A DNA stretch of 64,000 nt from Polytrichum commune (taxonomy: Eukaryota; Streptophyta; Polytrichopsida; Polytrichales; Polytrichaceae), in contig OX485803.1 of assembly GCA_950295325.1 (NCBI GenBank), positions 32,428,001-32,492,000 of the forward strand, written 5' to 3'. Within the stretch, counting starts at the first letter, position 1. Each line of letters opens with the position of its first letter. The translations under genes were made by a program, and so were the position numbers. The notes below the pieces were generated by a model that was not told where the DNA came from, did not search any database, and saw nothing but the letters and a program-made list of their open reading frames with translations. This document shows positions 38,995-50,541 of this stretch, in pieces.

Positions 38995-39216
38995 CATTGA
39001 TTATCCCAATCAGTGCGTGTTACTATTTAGAATTTATGCAAGGCTATAACTATTCACTGAGAATGTAATACTTTTACCAAGAAAAAATCATTTATGTTCT
39101 ATAATGTCCAAAATGACCTACTAAACTTTGATTAAGTGAAAATTAAACTCTTGAGTAGGATGTTGTGGCATTGCATAACTTCGAATAATAACAGTGACTT
39201 ACTGGGATAATCAATG
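38995..39216. mobile_element. MITE, CATTGATTATCCCA terminal repeats
   Basis: About 222 bp, with inverted repeats of 45-50 bp starting CATTGATTATCCCAAT and ending ACTGGGATAATCAATG. No ORF. The inner GTTACTATTTAGAATTTATGC phrase resembles the ends of the elements at 53234 and 61105, suggesting distant relationship. Confidence 0.7.
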
Positions 39217-39236
39217 CAATGGACAACTTTCACCAG

Positions 39237-41357
39237 TAAGGGCGAGGTTCCATGTATTGGTTCCGGTCCATTTTTTGAAAATAAATGGGTGGTGCTATGT
39301 GCCCATCCCCCTCACCCAAGGACTGGTACCCCACATGGATGGGTGTTCCGCATTGTATGTTGTGCAAGGACGGGCGCCAAAGGACAGGCCGTCCTAACGG
39401 TCAAGAGAAGGACATGTGCCGGTTAGAGAGCTCCGGTGACCGGACCGGCTGGTCACCTTGGGTACTAAAGGCCACATTATTCTTCAAGTCCTTTCTTTTG
39501 AGGGATACTCTTAGGGCTCCTTGCGGTATAACTTAGTGGTACTCTTTTGTGAAGGGCAAGGTACACATCAATCACTTACATGAGATTTTGCAAGTGTGAT
39601 GTAATATTAATGTTAATTATTACTCTCTTGAGTTTTTTTTACAATGCAAGAACATTCATTTAGTTACTATTCAAATAAAAAGGAAAGAAATGAAAAGAAA
39701 AGAAGAGATAGAAGATGGTTGTATGTTATATCGTCGGAGTTCTCATTGTGAACTAAAGTGTACTTGTAGGAATGTATTACTCATGATGTTTCAAGGATTT
39801 GGATCTTAATAACAAAAAATACATATATAAAATGCAATGTGATAGTAAGTGTCAGGTTTAATAAATTAAAAATCAAATACTATTCAAATATACCAAAAAT
39901 CACTTATAAACAACGTACAATCACGATTTCAACTGAAAGTAAAAAAATATTTATATTTATATATATTCCCATAGATGACATCGGTACCAACCTATGGACA
40001 CCAAGAACACATAATTTAGAATTCATTCAATAAATGTATGGAATTTCATATGCAAATCAAATATCAAAAGTTAAATTACGATGACTTCATTACCAATCAC
40101 CTTCGTAAAGTGTGATATCTTATCACCCACCAAATTTGGTGAGAAAGTGGGAAATCAAAACAAGAAAATGGTAGAGCCATGAGGTTTATCCTTTCTTGTG
40201 AAAGACGGTAATTGTAGCTGTACACTTTGCTCATGCCAGTCCATAATTATTTACTATACTTCTAACCAACTATAGTCAATTAGATTTTTTTTCAATACAT
40301 TTTAGGACACAACTATAGTCAAGTACATTTTTTGGCAATCAACTATAGTTACAAAAGGCAACTAGTTAACTAATAAGGTAGAGGGTGCTTACACCAACAC
40401 TTTAAGCTATTGCACATACACATGGCTATATGGTTGATATAAAAAAGTTATATTCATATTAGCCTTTTTTCTTAACATAGCTATAAAGAAAGAAAAGTAT
40501 TTTAAACCTCAAATTAGATACTTGATGGATATTCAAAGTCAAAACCACTAGCTTCCTTAAACCAATATATAGGTCCCGTGTATGACGACCTTGGATATGA
40601 TGAGGACCCCCACCTTCATGGCCTAGAACCAACACAACATAGTTGGGTACTAGACCCAAGCTAGATCAAAGGCCAACTAGTAACAATATGCAAAGCCACA
40701 TGGCCACCTCTACGATCCCACCTAGTTCGCTTGCAGCCCGGGTACCAACCCCCTTTGTGCTTTGTGGGCCTACCTCTGTGACTTTGGAATAGAATGGCTA
40801 TAATAGGCATTGACAAGCCACCCTAGACCCACCTTGAACCAACCCGAGATAGAGTGGAACCCGTTACCTACCCTACGTAGAGGTAGTGGAGGTCGCTATG
40901 AGGTGGCGTCATTCATGACACCTAAAAGCGTCACTCCATGGGCCCATACACTCCTTCACCACGGGGAACGCTTCAAGGCAATAGAGTGTTGGAGATTGGG
41001 AGGCGTTTATTAGTGTTGGTATTGGGTGGGGTGCTGGTTTTAACACCCTCTACCTTAGTTGAAATAGTTGGTTAGGTGTCCAAGGTATGCAAGCTTTCAC
41101 CATCCACGTTAAATAAACTGGACCACAAATAGCATGAACAACTAATATCCAAGTGTGGTTAGGAAAGTGGTTAAGAAATTTGCTCTTGAAACATAGAAGT
41201 CGATGCATAGTCTCTGTCCTACAAACTGAACCAATAAACCGGCACCCCACACACAAGTACCCCTTCTTTAAATGGGTGACATCACCCATTTTTTGGATGA
41301 TATATATCACCCACTTAAAAAATGGAGGGGGACCGGTACATGGAACTTGGCCCTAAT
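39237..41357. repeat. inverted repeat pair enclosing about 2 kb
   Basis: Left segment 39237-39300 (GAGGTTCCATGTATTGG, GTCCATTTTTTGAAAATAAA, TGGGTGGTG) is the inverted, diverged counterpart of 41285-41357 (CACCCACTTAAAAAATGGAG, GACCGGTACATGGAACTTGG). They could be the ends of one old element of about 2.1 kb or two separate copies of a small repeat. The enclosed DNA holds no recognisable transposase. Confidence 0.35.
40147..40312 (-). repeat. dispersed repeat, inverted relative to 28721-28972
   Basis: Shares the segments around CAAGAAAATGGTAGAGCC, TAATTGTAGCTGTACACTTT and CAACTATAGTCAATTAGATT with the block inserted in the MITE at 28464. No coding potential. Confidence 0.6.
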
Positions 41358-41399
41358 AAGTGTGGCCATGACATAAGTTAGGGCGTAGCGGCTGGCGAG

Positions 41400-41929
41400 A
41401 AACTGGGAAGCAGTAACGACGAAGCTCACTGGCCACAGCCACAGGAGTGGACAGGCTGTGTCGCATCCAGCTTCCTCCCTCATGGCTGCTTCTGATCGCC
41501 TACCAAGTCGCTGTATAATCTTCACAACACAAATGTCTGTGTGGGGCAACTCGGTTACGGCTGCCTGATATATAAACGATCATGAGGCACTGATGATTCC
41601 ATCACTTCAGCACACAACAACTTAATGAACAGAGTCTCACAACAGACGACCACAGACCAAGACGTCACTCAATCGACTTAATTAGGGTCCATACTCATAG
41701 CTGCAGAGACGAGACTCAATCCAAGTTGCTCTGGATGAACGTGGGATACCTCTGAATCTCTCGATTTCCTTCACCAAGCAGATTCAGCTCCGCCGTAGCT
41801 GAAGTCAGATAGTCGGCTCCTTTTTTTTTTGTGATCATACCCCTTTCTGGGACGTCTGGTGGATTAGGGTTGCTTGCGCCTGTATCCCATTCTCGTCGAG
41901 CTTGTAAAAGCGTTGAATCGAAATCCAAG
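41400..41929 (+). promoter_or_regulatory. promoter and leader of array gene 1
   Basis: TATATAAACGAT at 41569-41580 is a TATA box inside the TAAACGAT block found in all five copies. The ATG follows 361 bases later. The leader holds shared blocks: AACAGACGACC (41642), CAAGCAGATTCAGCTCCG (41777) and CTCGTCGAGCTTG (41893). A TGTCGCATCC element (41459) corresponds to similar motifs at this place in the other copies. Confidence 0.7.
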
Positions 41930-42286
41930 ATGGCCATGGGCACCACGGTGATCGTCAATGACACGGCGCATGCGTTGAACATGAAGGTTGGGAACCAACG
42001 CTATTTTGTGGACTTTGCCACTGTTGACAAGGGTGCCAAATACACGATGCAAGTGGATTACAATGCCACCTACCAGGAATTCCTGATGGGCGTAGACACC
42101 AAAGGGAAGAAGCTCATCGTGAGTTCGGATGAGTGCTGCGACTACAAGTGCATCGTCATCAAGGAAGTGGACGGCGAGTTTGACGTCGAGAAAGAGCCCC
42201 GGGGGCAATTTAGCGACGACGACGACGCCGTGGAGACACCCGCTGCGGTCAAGAAATCCAAGCTCAGCTGGAGGTTTTGGTTATAG
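41930..42286 (+). CDS. small conserved protein, array copy 1 (118 aa), function unknown
   Basis: Intronless. The start is ATG 41930 in a strong context (CCAAGATGGC); the frame is open upstream, but that part is not conserved in frame among the copies, so it is leader. No signal peptide, membrane helix or known catalytic motif. The protein reads as alternating short beta-like stretches (TTVIVNDTAH, RYFVDFATVDKG, LIVSSDE, KCIVIKEVDGEF), with Cys69-Cys70 and Cys74, an acidic patch (SDDDDAVE), and a basic-aromatic C-terminus (KKSKLSWRFWL). This looks like a small cytosolic all-beta domain. It may match an uncharacterised plant DUF family (I vaguely recall DUF7748), but I cannot confirm that. Its acidic run is one residue longer than in its sisters. 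Confidence 0.88.
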   Translation: MAMGTTVIVNDTAHALNMKVGNQRYFVDFATVDKGAKYTMQVDYNATYQEFLMGVDTKGKKLIVSSDECCDYKCIVIKEVDGEFDVEKEPRGQFSDDDDAVETPAAVKKSKLSWRFWL

Positions 42287-42860
42287 ATATCGAGGAATAG
42301 GAATTCAGGGCTAATTCGCACTTTGAGTGCGACCATTGTAAAGATTTTTCCCCTTTACATTGAGGGCTAAACAAATAATCATTCCGAACACGGACCAGCT
42401 CTTGAAACCCTTATTTGTTTTCTCTCATACTTCCTTGAACGAGTGGCGTTGTCGTTTTCATCCCATCGTTTGCCTCTGTAACACGAATTCATGAATCCTG
42501 TATGCATGACTTCTCTGTCAGATGTGATATCAATTTGGCACACAATTTACAGACTTATAGACAACACTTACGAATACCATGTTAAAGAATTGAGCCAGTG
42601 CAACCTGGTCCTGACCTTGGCATGTGCTCATCCCAGCCCTGCCCGTGAGCACGGAAACAATACTTAGTCATTCCGGTGAGGCCGATATCTACCACCAATT
42701 CCATATCAGAAGTAGTGAATGATCAACTCCATACAGATTTTGCGGAATCCTATAACTTATATGCATGACATTTGTGTCAATTGTGATCCCAATTGGCAGA
42801 CAATTTACAGACTTGTACACACTCTTATCAATTGAACCCAGTGCAACGTAGGAAATTCCT
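42287..42860 (+). repeat. 3' flank of array gene 1, locally duplicated
   Basis: A 3' block running from GTATGCATGAC through TTGGCACACAATTTACAGAC to CCAGTGCAACC at 42490-42610 occurs a second time at about 42743-42852. Related single blocks follow the other four genes (47620-47725, 50445-50520, 55605-55690, 62825-62905). So the original duplication unit extended at least 300-500 bp past the stop codon. Confidence 0.8.
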
Positions 42861-44399
42861 TAAAAAAACAAGAAACCAAGTTGATGCTTAGCGTGACCTT
42901 ATGTGCACACACAACAAGTTCATTGAATAGCACCCTCTGACATGGACAAGTGAATGGGGGCTCCAACATAGGAAGGGCCATGAGTTGTCAACTTTAGACT
43001 TAAGTGAAGAATCTAGAAAGGCCTCCTCTACTCACCTAATTCTAACTATGGAGTTTTTAGAGAGCAAGGCAACCCTAACTATAGTTGAACCGCCTATTCT
43101 TGATCAAAACTCCATCGGAAATCTATAGGGTGCCATAATTTCGATTAGGCTAGAACCAATAGTGCCATGACACATGTCCCTGTTGTGAGTGCTAAATTGA
43201 GGAGGAATGAGCAGTTATGGTAGAGACTAGGCATTGGTAATGTGTACGGGCCAACTTTTGGCTTCAAAAATTCACAATAATTTCAGTTTAAGGAATATAA
43301 TTAACGAAAAATTTACAATCCTCCTACTTTCTATCTTCCTACACGGGAACATTTTACACTACCTTATACTTCTCCAAATTTGGCAACTAAACTCTTAAGT
43401 GATCGGTTATGGCCGCCTCTACTCTATATTGCATTCATACCTAAGTCCTTATCTGAACCCGAGTCTACGTGTCATCCGATGTGGAACCCTTTTAGAAGTG
43501 GCTTCCATGAGTCTTTGTTATGGAACGTTCAAATGCAACGAACAAATCCGCATGGTTTAGTTACAAACTGGTGTGCTAGATTGAGGGCATTTCATTGGCT
43601 AAAGCCTCACCAACACTGGTCTTTGTTATTGTGACCCCTCGAGTTCCATTGCCTAATAACGATGCGTGCGCCGGAGCCATAGACCTGCATGCTTGAAGTT
43701 ATTGCATGCTTTGTTCTTGCAGGCATGACTGCTGCTTGAAAGTGAGGGGCCTTCTTAATTTTGAGATAGGATTTCCCGTTGATAGCATTGTAAGGAGTTT
43801 GGACATCTACCTCTAAATGCTCTTCTAAATGCTTCCACTTGAATGTAGGAAATTGCTTGGTTCGAGCTGCTGGACACAATCTTAACATATGTCGAGAAGT
43901 TAAGTGATTGATCATTACCAGACTCATCTTAAGTTCGCTTGACTTACATTCACGAATGTTTTACTAGAGTTGCTGCACAGAGGTATGATCACCTCACATG
44001 AGAAGGTGTTGAATGAACAATCAGAGGACATACAAGCTTGCTAATAAGAACATCTGAACACATACATGCACCGCCGATCATTGAGGCCCTCCGAGCACCT
44101 GCAGCGTTTTGTGCACCATCACAGACGCCGGCTGCTGTACGTTTACTGAAACATGCTCGCCTGCGGGGGTTTGTAAGCTTGATCATTATGTTTTTCCCGC
44201 TTATGGGCGATCAATTCGAGAAGCTTGAACACTAATTTATTTGTGAACATTTGTTTAAGTGTCGTGGTTACTTGTTCTTCTGTTCACCGATTCTAGGCGG
44301 TCGATTCAAGAAGATTGAACAAGCTGTGAGCATTTGGAATCCAACACCTGCAGTCTTGCGGTTCACTTCGTGGATCGGAGCGGCAAGGAAGAAGAGCTA
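42861..44399. other. spacer between array genes, nothing recognised
   Basis: No gene supported. Short ORFs at 43380-43634 and 43607-43927 (opposite strands) show no recognisable domain. Confidence 0.4.
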
Positions 44400-44590
44400 C
44401 ACTAAATATGATATTTAGTGTCATTAATTCTACTTATCTTGCTCAATACTAATTGTAAACCACAGTGTTGTGTCACCAACACTAAATGTTAACCTAACAT
44501 TATTTGTCATTCCTTGTAATTTTTTGGGGGGATTATAAATTTACAGTATTGCAAATACTGTCACTTACCAAGTTATTCTCCATCTAGATT
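44400..44590 (+). mobile_element. truncated copy of the 372-bp CACTAAATAT MITE
   Basis: The left terminus CACTAAATATGATATTTAG and the first about 190 bp match the full-length copies at 58276 and 61211 (GCTCAATACTAATTGTAAAC, GTGTCACCAACACTAAATG). The right half is missing; sequence changes at about 44585 to the repeat listed next. Confidence 0.75.
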
Positions 44591-45040
44591 TAGTGTCATG
44601 TACACTATTTGTGAAGTGCCTAAACTAGATGCCTAGAGGTTTCAAAGTGTCACGCCCGTTAATTGCCAATATGATTCCATTCGTCAATATAAGTGACTTC
44701 TTTAGGTGAAAAATTATCTACATTATGACATTTAAAGTAGCACATTGGGACACTTTAGTATGTGAAGGGAAGATTTTTGGAGCATACTAATGGCAAGTGT
44801 CATTTATGTACACTTTAGTCAACTTGTAGACCATTCAATTTGTGTAACATAAGCATGCACCTCATAACATCATTCAACATACTCATGCCAAGATATCAGT
44901 AAGTGCATTTGAACGCCAAGTGTCATGAGTTGAAATTTATGGTGAAGTTGTTAATCATCAATGTAATGTAGCATACGCCTCAAAATGAGGTAAATGACAC
45001 AATTGTGCATGTGACACTAAATACCATAAACAATGTACCG
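44586..45040 (+). repeat. dispersed repeat of about 450 bp, copy 1
   Basis: From ATTTAGTGTCATGTACAC to TGTGACACTAAATACCATA, matching 56500-57025 with about the same order of phrases (TAGATGCCTAGAGGT, GATTCCATTCGTCAATAT, CTCATGCCAAGATATCAGTA). The outer TTTAGTGTCAT and ATGTGACACTAAA are inverted, so this may be a MITE related in its ends to the CACTAAATAT family. Confidence 0.75.
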
Positions 45041-46372
45041 ACTAGTAACCATGACCACTGCATTTTGGAATCTCTTCTTGGTTGAGAAATGAGTGGCGAT
45101 CCCACTTCATTTTACACAAGGTCACCTAAAATAGAAGTGACCATGGGTGCACATCTTGCAAAATATATGAGAAAGCAACATGAAAGTGACATGGGAATCC
45201 AACATGTTCAAAATTGGATAATGTTTGGTGATCACCCGGATTTTGTGGCGAGAGATCCCCCATGGGTTCCTTAGTAGAAAACAAGGTGATTGTCTTAGAG
45301 ACACAATTTATTCTAGAAGTAGTTAATTTTACTATTGTCTATTTTCATTTAGTTATTACTATTTTAAACATTTAATTCATTGAAAATGCTATGTCATGGT
45401 CTAAGTCCACTTTACACTATAATGACGTGTGACCTAGGCTTAACTCAAATTAAGGTAAATCTAGACATATTTTCAAAATCTAGACTTTTTGGTTGTTACA
45501 ATTCTATGTGCGGATATGTCAATACACTTTTGGTAAACTTGAATTTCATGGGAGATGTGTGAATCCTTAGTGATTACTATGAATCTTATGCTCTTGAAAC
45601 ATGATGGAGAAAACAACATATCTATTTTTTTGGAGCTAAATCCTCGGGGGGTGCACCTTTCATTAAAACCTAGAATCACGTGCGTTCACTGCATACTCTA
45701 AAAACCCCCTATATACAAGTTATTTTTTGTGAAATGAAGTAATACACATACAATTGCAACAATAAATATACAAGTGACAATATGTATACACAAAAAAAAC
45801 ATCCATTCATATATAGTCATTAACATAAGTATACAAATATACTTTTGAACAATAATCAACCCCTATAATATGTATAACAAAATATCCTAGCTTTCATCAA
45901 CAAAGTCGTTGAAAACTTTTTCATCTCCCGGATGTAACTCATAAACATTTGATTCACCAATAATGTCATTGTAGCCAATGTCATTATATGTCACCCTAAT
46001 CAGCAAATCAATTACATATCATAAAATTGAGGCATAAATTTTAAGAAACTGTTCTATGGCTACAGCATAGTAGCACCAAAAGTATTATCGAAGGAGGTCC
46101 CCTTAATCCTCAGGCACTCACCACCACAATTCAGTCGGTGACGAACGAGAGTTGTGGCTCCTAACGTATGGGTGGTGCCTCTTCTGCAACCTCCAAACTG
46201 CTCCAAATCATACGACGACGCCGCCAGATAAGAACGTCCTCCCCCTCCTTGTTCTCCAACGAAACAACAAACAATCTCTGCAAGCTTAATAGACTCACTC
46301 GGAAATTACAGCTTGCACACGTTCCGAATCGTAAACGGAACCTGGGACCCAATTCTGATAAGGAAACTAATG
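45041..46372. other. spacer between array genes 1 and 2, nothing recognised
   Basis: AT-rich; only short chance ORFs. 46168-46425 is less AT-rich and open on both strands but shows no recognisable domain. Confidence 0.4.
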
Positions 46373-46475
46373 TAGACTTGACATCCATCTTGCATTCACA
46401 TACATTGTTGGTCCCTCAAGCGTAGTGTGAAGCGAACTTGGACCGGCTCCACCTTTCCCACCAATGAGAGTGCTT
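46373..46475 (+). repeat. dispersed repeat, copy 2 of 2
   Basis: Direct match to 32170-32282 (GTAGACTTGACATCCATCTT, TCAAGCGTAGTGTGAAGCGA, ATGAGAGTGCTTGAA). It ends just before the conserved promoter of array gene 2. Confidence 0.7.
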
Positions 46476-46479
46476 GAAT

Positions 46480-47045
46480 GAGAGAGCCGCTACCCGTAAT
46501 GTATTTTGCCCACATGGCCGGCATATGGCTGTGCGCCTAAGGAGAGGGCGTCCCCACCACGTCATTCGCGACACGTGTCGGATCCACCGACACGGGTGGT
46601 GTAACTCGGCATCGATAGACCGTGTTCCGCTGGAGTCGGAGGCAAGCTATTTCAGAAATGAAAGGAACATTTGCAAAAATGGTCGGCGAAGCACGCCAGG
46701 TATAAGTTAAACGATCACAACCCTCGCACAAATCAATCTATTACGTACACTCTGACACCAGACTATCACAAACCAAGACATCGTTCAATCGACTCTTGGC
46801 TTACACTTGTGGCTGCACAGACTCCATCCAAGTTGCTCTGGATTAGAGTGTGATATCTCCGATTCTCTCATCTTACTTCACCAAGCAGATTCAGCTCCAC
46901 AGTAGCTGAAATCGGATAGTTGCGACCCTTTGTGGTTGGACCAACTTGAAGAATTCTTCTTTCTGAGATATCCTCGTGGGTTAGGGTTTCTTGCGCCTGT
47001 GTCCCATTATCGTCGAGCTTGAAAAGTGTTGAATCAAAATCCAAG
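46480..47045 (+). promoter_or_regulatory. promoter and leader of array gene 2, with G-box
   Basis: The palindrome ACACGTGT (46571-46578, containing CACGTG) followed by CGGATCC lies about 120 bases upstream of TATAAGTTAAACGAT (46701), the altered version of the shared TATA block. The leader blocks CCAAGTTGCTCTGGATTAG (46829) and CACCAAGCAGATTCAGCTCC (46877) match the other copies. G-boxes of this kind are typical of ABA- and stress-responsive plant promoters; induction is inference only. Confidence 0.65.
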
Positions 47046-47399
47046 ATGGCCGTGGGCACCACAGTGATCGTGAATGACACGGCACACGCATTGAACATGA
47101 AGGTCGGGAACCCGCGCTATTTTGTGCCCTATGCCACTGTTGACAGGGGTGCCAAATATACGATGCAAATGGATTTCAATGCCACGTACCAGGAGTTCTT
47201 GATGGGCGTAGATACCAAAGGGCAGAAGCTCATCGTCAGTTCGGATGAGTTCTGCGACTACAAGTGCATCGTCATCAAGGAAGTGGACGGCGAGTTTAAC
47301 GTCGAGAAAGAGCCGCGGTGGCAATTCAGCGACGAAGCCACGATGGAGACACCCATTGCGGTCAAGAAATCCAGACTGAGCTGGAGATTTTGGTTATAG
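47046..47399 (+). CDS. small conserved protein, array copy 2 (117 aa), function unknown
   Basis: Same family as copy 1, intronless, ATG in CCAAGATGGC context. It differs in several residues conserved in the other four: Phe replaces the first Cys of the Cys69-Cys70 pair (SSDEFCDYKC), VPYATVDRG replaces VDFATVDKG, and the protein begins MAVG. The acidic stretch is shorter (SDEATME) and the end reads KKSRLSWRFWL. The frame is intact, so it is probably expressed. If the adjacent cysteines bind a metal or form a disulfide, this copy would behave differently. Confidence 0.87.
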   Translation: MAVGTTVIVNDTAHALNMKVGNPRYFVPYATVDRGAKYTMQMDFNATYQEFLMGVDTKGQKLIVSSDEFCDYKCIVIKEVDGEFNVEKEPRWQFSDEATMETPIAVKKSRLSWRFWL

Positions 47400-47699
47400 A
47401 AATGGAGGTTTACATTTAGAAACTTCAGGGAGGTCATGCACATTGATTCATCCCACCATTGTACAGATTTTCATTCCCTCACATTGAGGCTGACGATATA
47501 CTCTTATTCCGACATGCACCAGCTCTTGAAACCCTAATTTTGTTTCCCACACTCTTGCTTGAACGAGTGGCGTCTCCGTCTGCTTCCAATTGTTTGCATC
47601 TGTAACTTAACAGGACTTTCTGGAATCCGATGTGCATGACAGTTTCTCTGAAATATGATCCCAATTGGCACACAATTACAGACCTACACACGACACTCT

Positions 47700-48829
47700 T
47701 ATGAATTCAGCCCAGTGCAACCTTGCCCCGAGCTTGGCATGAATTGAAAGCCCACATTCCAATCTTGCCCATATTGCACATGGAACACATGAAGATGAGA
47801 AACCAATAAAGTTGTCAAAATTTGGGATGAGGAGGGTAACTTGGTCTTTCATATTATTGTGTTTTAAGAGTCGATGAATGTTCTTGAATGTTATGAAATG
47901 CTCAACGATCGTGTAGAACATTGTGATCGGATGTTGAACGTTCTAAGGAATCTGGTGTTAAAGTGTAGAAAGAGTTGGCTCCCCAACTTGTAGGAGGGTC
48001 CTTGACGTTTCGAAATCTCATATGTTCATTGTGCGAGTGGTGTATAAGGTAGGTGCACATATTTTGGTGTGTAACCTATTGTGGACACCTAATATTAAGG
48101 GTGAAATGGACACAAACCATATGTTAAATGTTCAATAAATAAAACATCAAGTGGAAGCTCACATGACCTATGTGCACACATGGCAAGTTCACCATGGATG
48201 CCTTATTTTCATTATCCACGTCTTTATTCACATTTGGAATTTAGATAACATAGGACAAAACATGAATATTTTTGGATAGAGTGACAAATGCACATCTTTT
48301 ATCTTAGGGTGGATTGATTGATGAGTGGTTAAGTGGTCAACAATGAGTGGCGAACAATGAATTGGAGCTAGGAGTCAATCTAGATTAAAGTCAGGTTTGG
48401 GATTTGACAATTTTCCAAACTCAGCTAGAATGGCTTGGATAAAGCTCAAATCAATGGCCTCAATGTCCACAAATATTCACCACTCATTGCTTTTGAAAGA
48501 CAAGTTACTACTGTCATGATATCCTATCTATGATCTAAACATGTAGAAATTACCCTAATCATCGGGTGGGCACCCATATATATGATGCGGCATGGATTTC
48601 ATTTCCCATTACCTACCAAGGGGGGTGGCATTAAAAACCTACCCCCTCATAAGTTTGTTGCTAAATCATCCTAATTTAATCATAATAGACAAATTCAAGA
48701 CCTTAGACCTTGATTTAGGTGTGAATTTGGCTAGAAATAACTATCCCCATGCTCTAAATCACAATCAACGTTTGCATGGTCCCCTTTGGTAGGTGCTACG
48801 AAACAGACCCTCAAAGGATGATTTAGCCT
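47700..48829. other. spacer between array genes 2 and 3, nothing recognised
   Basis: AT-rich sequence without supported gene or repeat boundaries. Confidence 0.4.
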
Positions 48830-49265
48830 CAGAGTTGGTCGACATGGGGTCCCAAGCCCCACTCCTGTCAGCAAGTCCCAACATGAAGGCACAATCTCAA
48901 CTTTTAAGCCTCAAGAAACCATTAAAAGTACGGTTTATATTCATTAAAGACGGAGTTTGATTATTTTATGCAATCATTTCTTGGGACTTGTGTTGGGAGT
49001 TGAGTCTAGCTTATTGCCTGACCCGATTCTCAACAAGTCCCAAGCCTCACCTTCAAACATTGTTGCCATGTAGGCATGTACATCATACTCGGGACTTAGG
49101 ACGTGGGACCCGTGTGAAGTGATAAGTTCCAGCCTCCATGCTCTCAACGGCTAAGATTGCACAAATTGACATGGAACGTGGGACCCGTGTGAAGTGATAA
49201 GTCCCAACTTCCATGTTCTCAATGGCTAAGATTGCACAAATTGACTTGGGACATGGGATCCCTTG
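48830..49265 (+). repeat. dispersed GGGACTT-rich repeat with internal tandem duplication
   Basis: Shares GGGACTTGTGTTGGGAGTTG, TTATTTTATGCAATCA and CTAAGATTGCACAAATTGAC with 60430-61020 (partly inverted) and 8480-8775. The segment with ACGTGGGACCCGTGTGAAG to GCACAAATTGAC is present twice in tandem (about 49098-49172 and 49176-49250). Probably a non-autonomous element; ends not resolved. Confidence 0.6.
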
Positions 49266-49319
49266 TGAACCAGCCACTCATTCAAAGCGGTTTCTGAGTT
49301 ACTGGGCTGGTCACGTGGG

Positions 49320-49882
49320 CGGTGTGAAGAGGAAGCACCACAGCAAGAGACTCCCTGTCCTTCACACGCTGGTGTGACACGTGTCGCTTCCTCCGACACG
49401 ATTGCGTTTGCTCGGCGTCCCACACACCCTGTTCCTGTTCCCACCGAGAGTCGTGGACGGCGTTTTCAGGAACGAAACGTCTGCAACAACTTCTGCAACT
49501 CAATCGGCCGTGCCTGCTATAAACGATAACGAAGCTTGCCATCACTTCCATTACCTCAGCTCAGGTTAACTCAGTAGAGAGTCTCATCACAGACGACCGT
49601 AAACGTAATCATCATTCGATTGGCATTTGGTCTACACTTGCATCTGCAGAGACGACCTTAATACTCACGTTGCCCTGGATTACAGTGTGATATCCTGATT
49701 TTGCTTCAACAAGCAGACTCAGCTCCGCAGCAGCTGAATTCACATAGTTGCGGTCTTTGTGATTTGACCACTCCAAAGAATTACTCCTGCTGGGAGATCT
49801 GGTAGATTGGGGTTTCTTGCTCCTGTGTCCCATTCTCGGCGAGCTTGAGAAGCGCTTGGTGGAGGTTAATTAAACATCCAAG
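49320..49882 (+). promoter_or_regulatory. promoter and leader of array gene 3, with G-box
   Basis: ACACGTGT (49377-49384) followed by CGCTTCC lies about 135 bases before CTATAAACGATAACGAAGC, with the TATA box at 49518-49523. ATG is 365 bases downstream of the TATA box. The leader has the shared CAGACGACCGTAAACG (49591) and CAAGCAGACTCAGCTCCG (49709) blocks. Confidence 0.7.
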
Positions 49883-50236
49883 ATGGCAATGGGCACCACA
49901 GTGATCGTGAATGATACCGCGCACGCATTGAACATGAAGATTGGGAATCATCGCTATTTCGTGGACTTTGCAACTCTTGACAAGGGGGCCAAGCATACTG
50001 TGAATGTGGATTCCAATACCACCTACCACGAATTCTTGATGGGAGAAGATACCAACGGGAAGAGGTTGATTGTGAGTTCGGACGAGTGCTGCGACTACAA
50101 GTGCATCATCATCAAGGAAGTGGACGGCGAGTATAACGTCGAGAAAGAGCCGCGGTGGCAGTTTAGCGACGAAGCCACAGTAGAGACACCCACTGCGGTC
50201 AAGAAATCCAAACTGAGCTGGAGATTTTGGTTATAG
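49883..50236 (+). CDS. small conserved protein, array copy 3 (117 aa), function unknown
   Basis: Intronless paralogue. It keeps Cys69, Cys70 and Cys74 (SSDECCDYKC) and the KKSKLSWRFWL end. Its own changes cluster in the middle: KHTVNVDSNTTYHEF and GEDTNGKRL, making it the most divergent of the array in that segment. The end of the domain (SSDEC to KEPRWQFSDEATVE) is closest to copy 2 apart from the restored cysteine. No signal peptide or membrane segment. Confidence 0.88.
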   Translation: MAMGTTVIVNDTAHALNMKIGNHRYFVDFATLDKGAKHTVNVDSNTTYHEFLMGEDTNGKRLIVSSDECCDYKCIIIKEVDGEYNVEKEPRWQFSDEATVETPTAVKKSKLSWRFWL

Positions 50237-50541
50237 AAGTCGATGCAAATTTTTTGGAGAATGTACGGCTAGTTAGCACATTGAACATTCATTCCACCAT
50301 TGTAAATATATTTATATTCCCTCACATTGAGGACTAAGGATTCCGAGCTCTTGAAACCCTAATTTATTCTCCCTCATACTTGCTTGAACGAATGGCGTTC
50401 TCGTTTACTTCCCAAATGTTGGCATCTGTACCAGGACTGCAGGAATCTATATGCATGACAGTTTCTCTGTGAAATTTGATCTCAGTTGACAGACAATTAG
50501 AAGACTTATGTGCAGTATTTGGTCCATCCAGAACATTACTA

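Noticed and set aside
41831-41929. N-terminal extension of array copy 1 (and similarly 54954-55019 for copy 4)
   Set aside because: The upstream in-frame residues differ in frame between copies because of small indels, whereas conservation begins at the AAGATGGC start codon.
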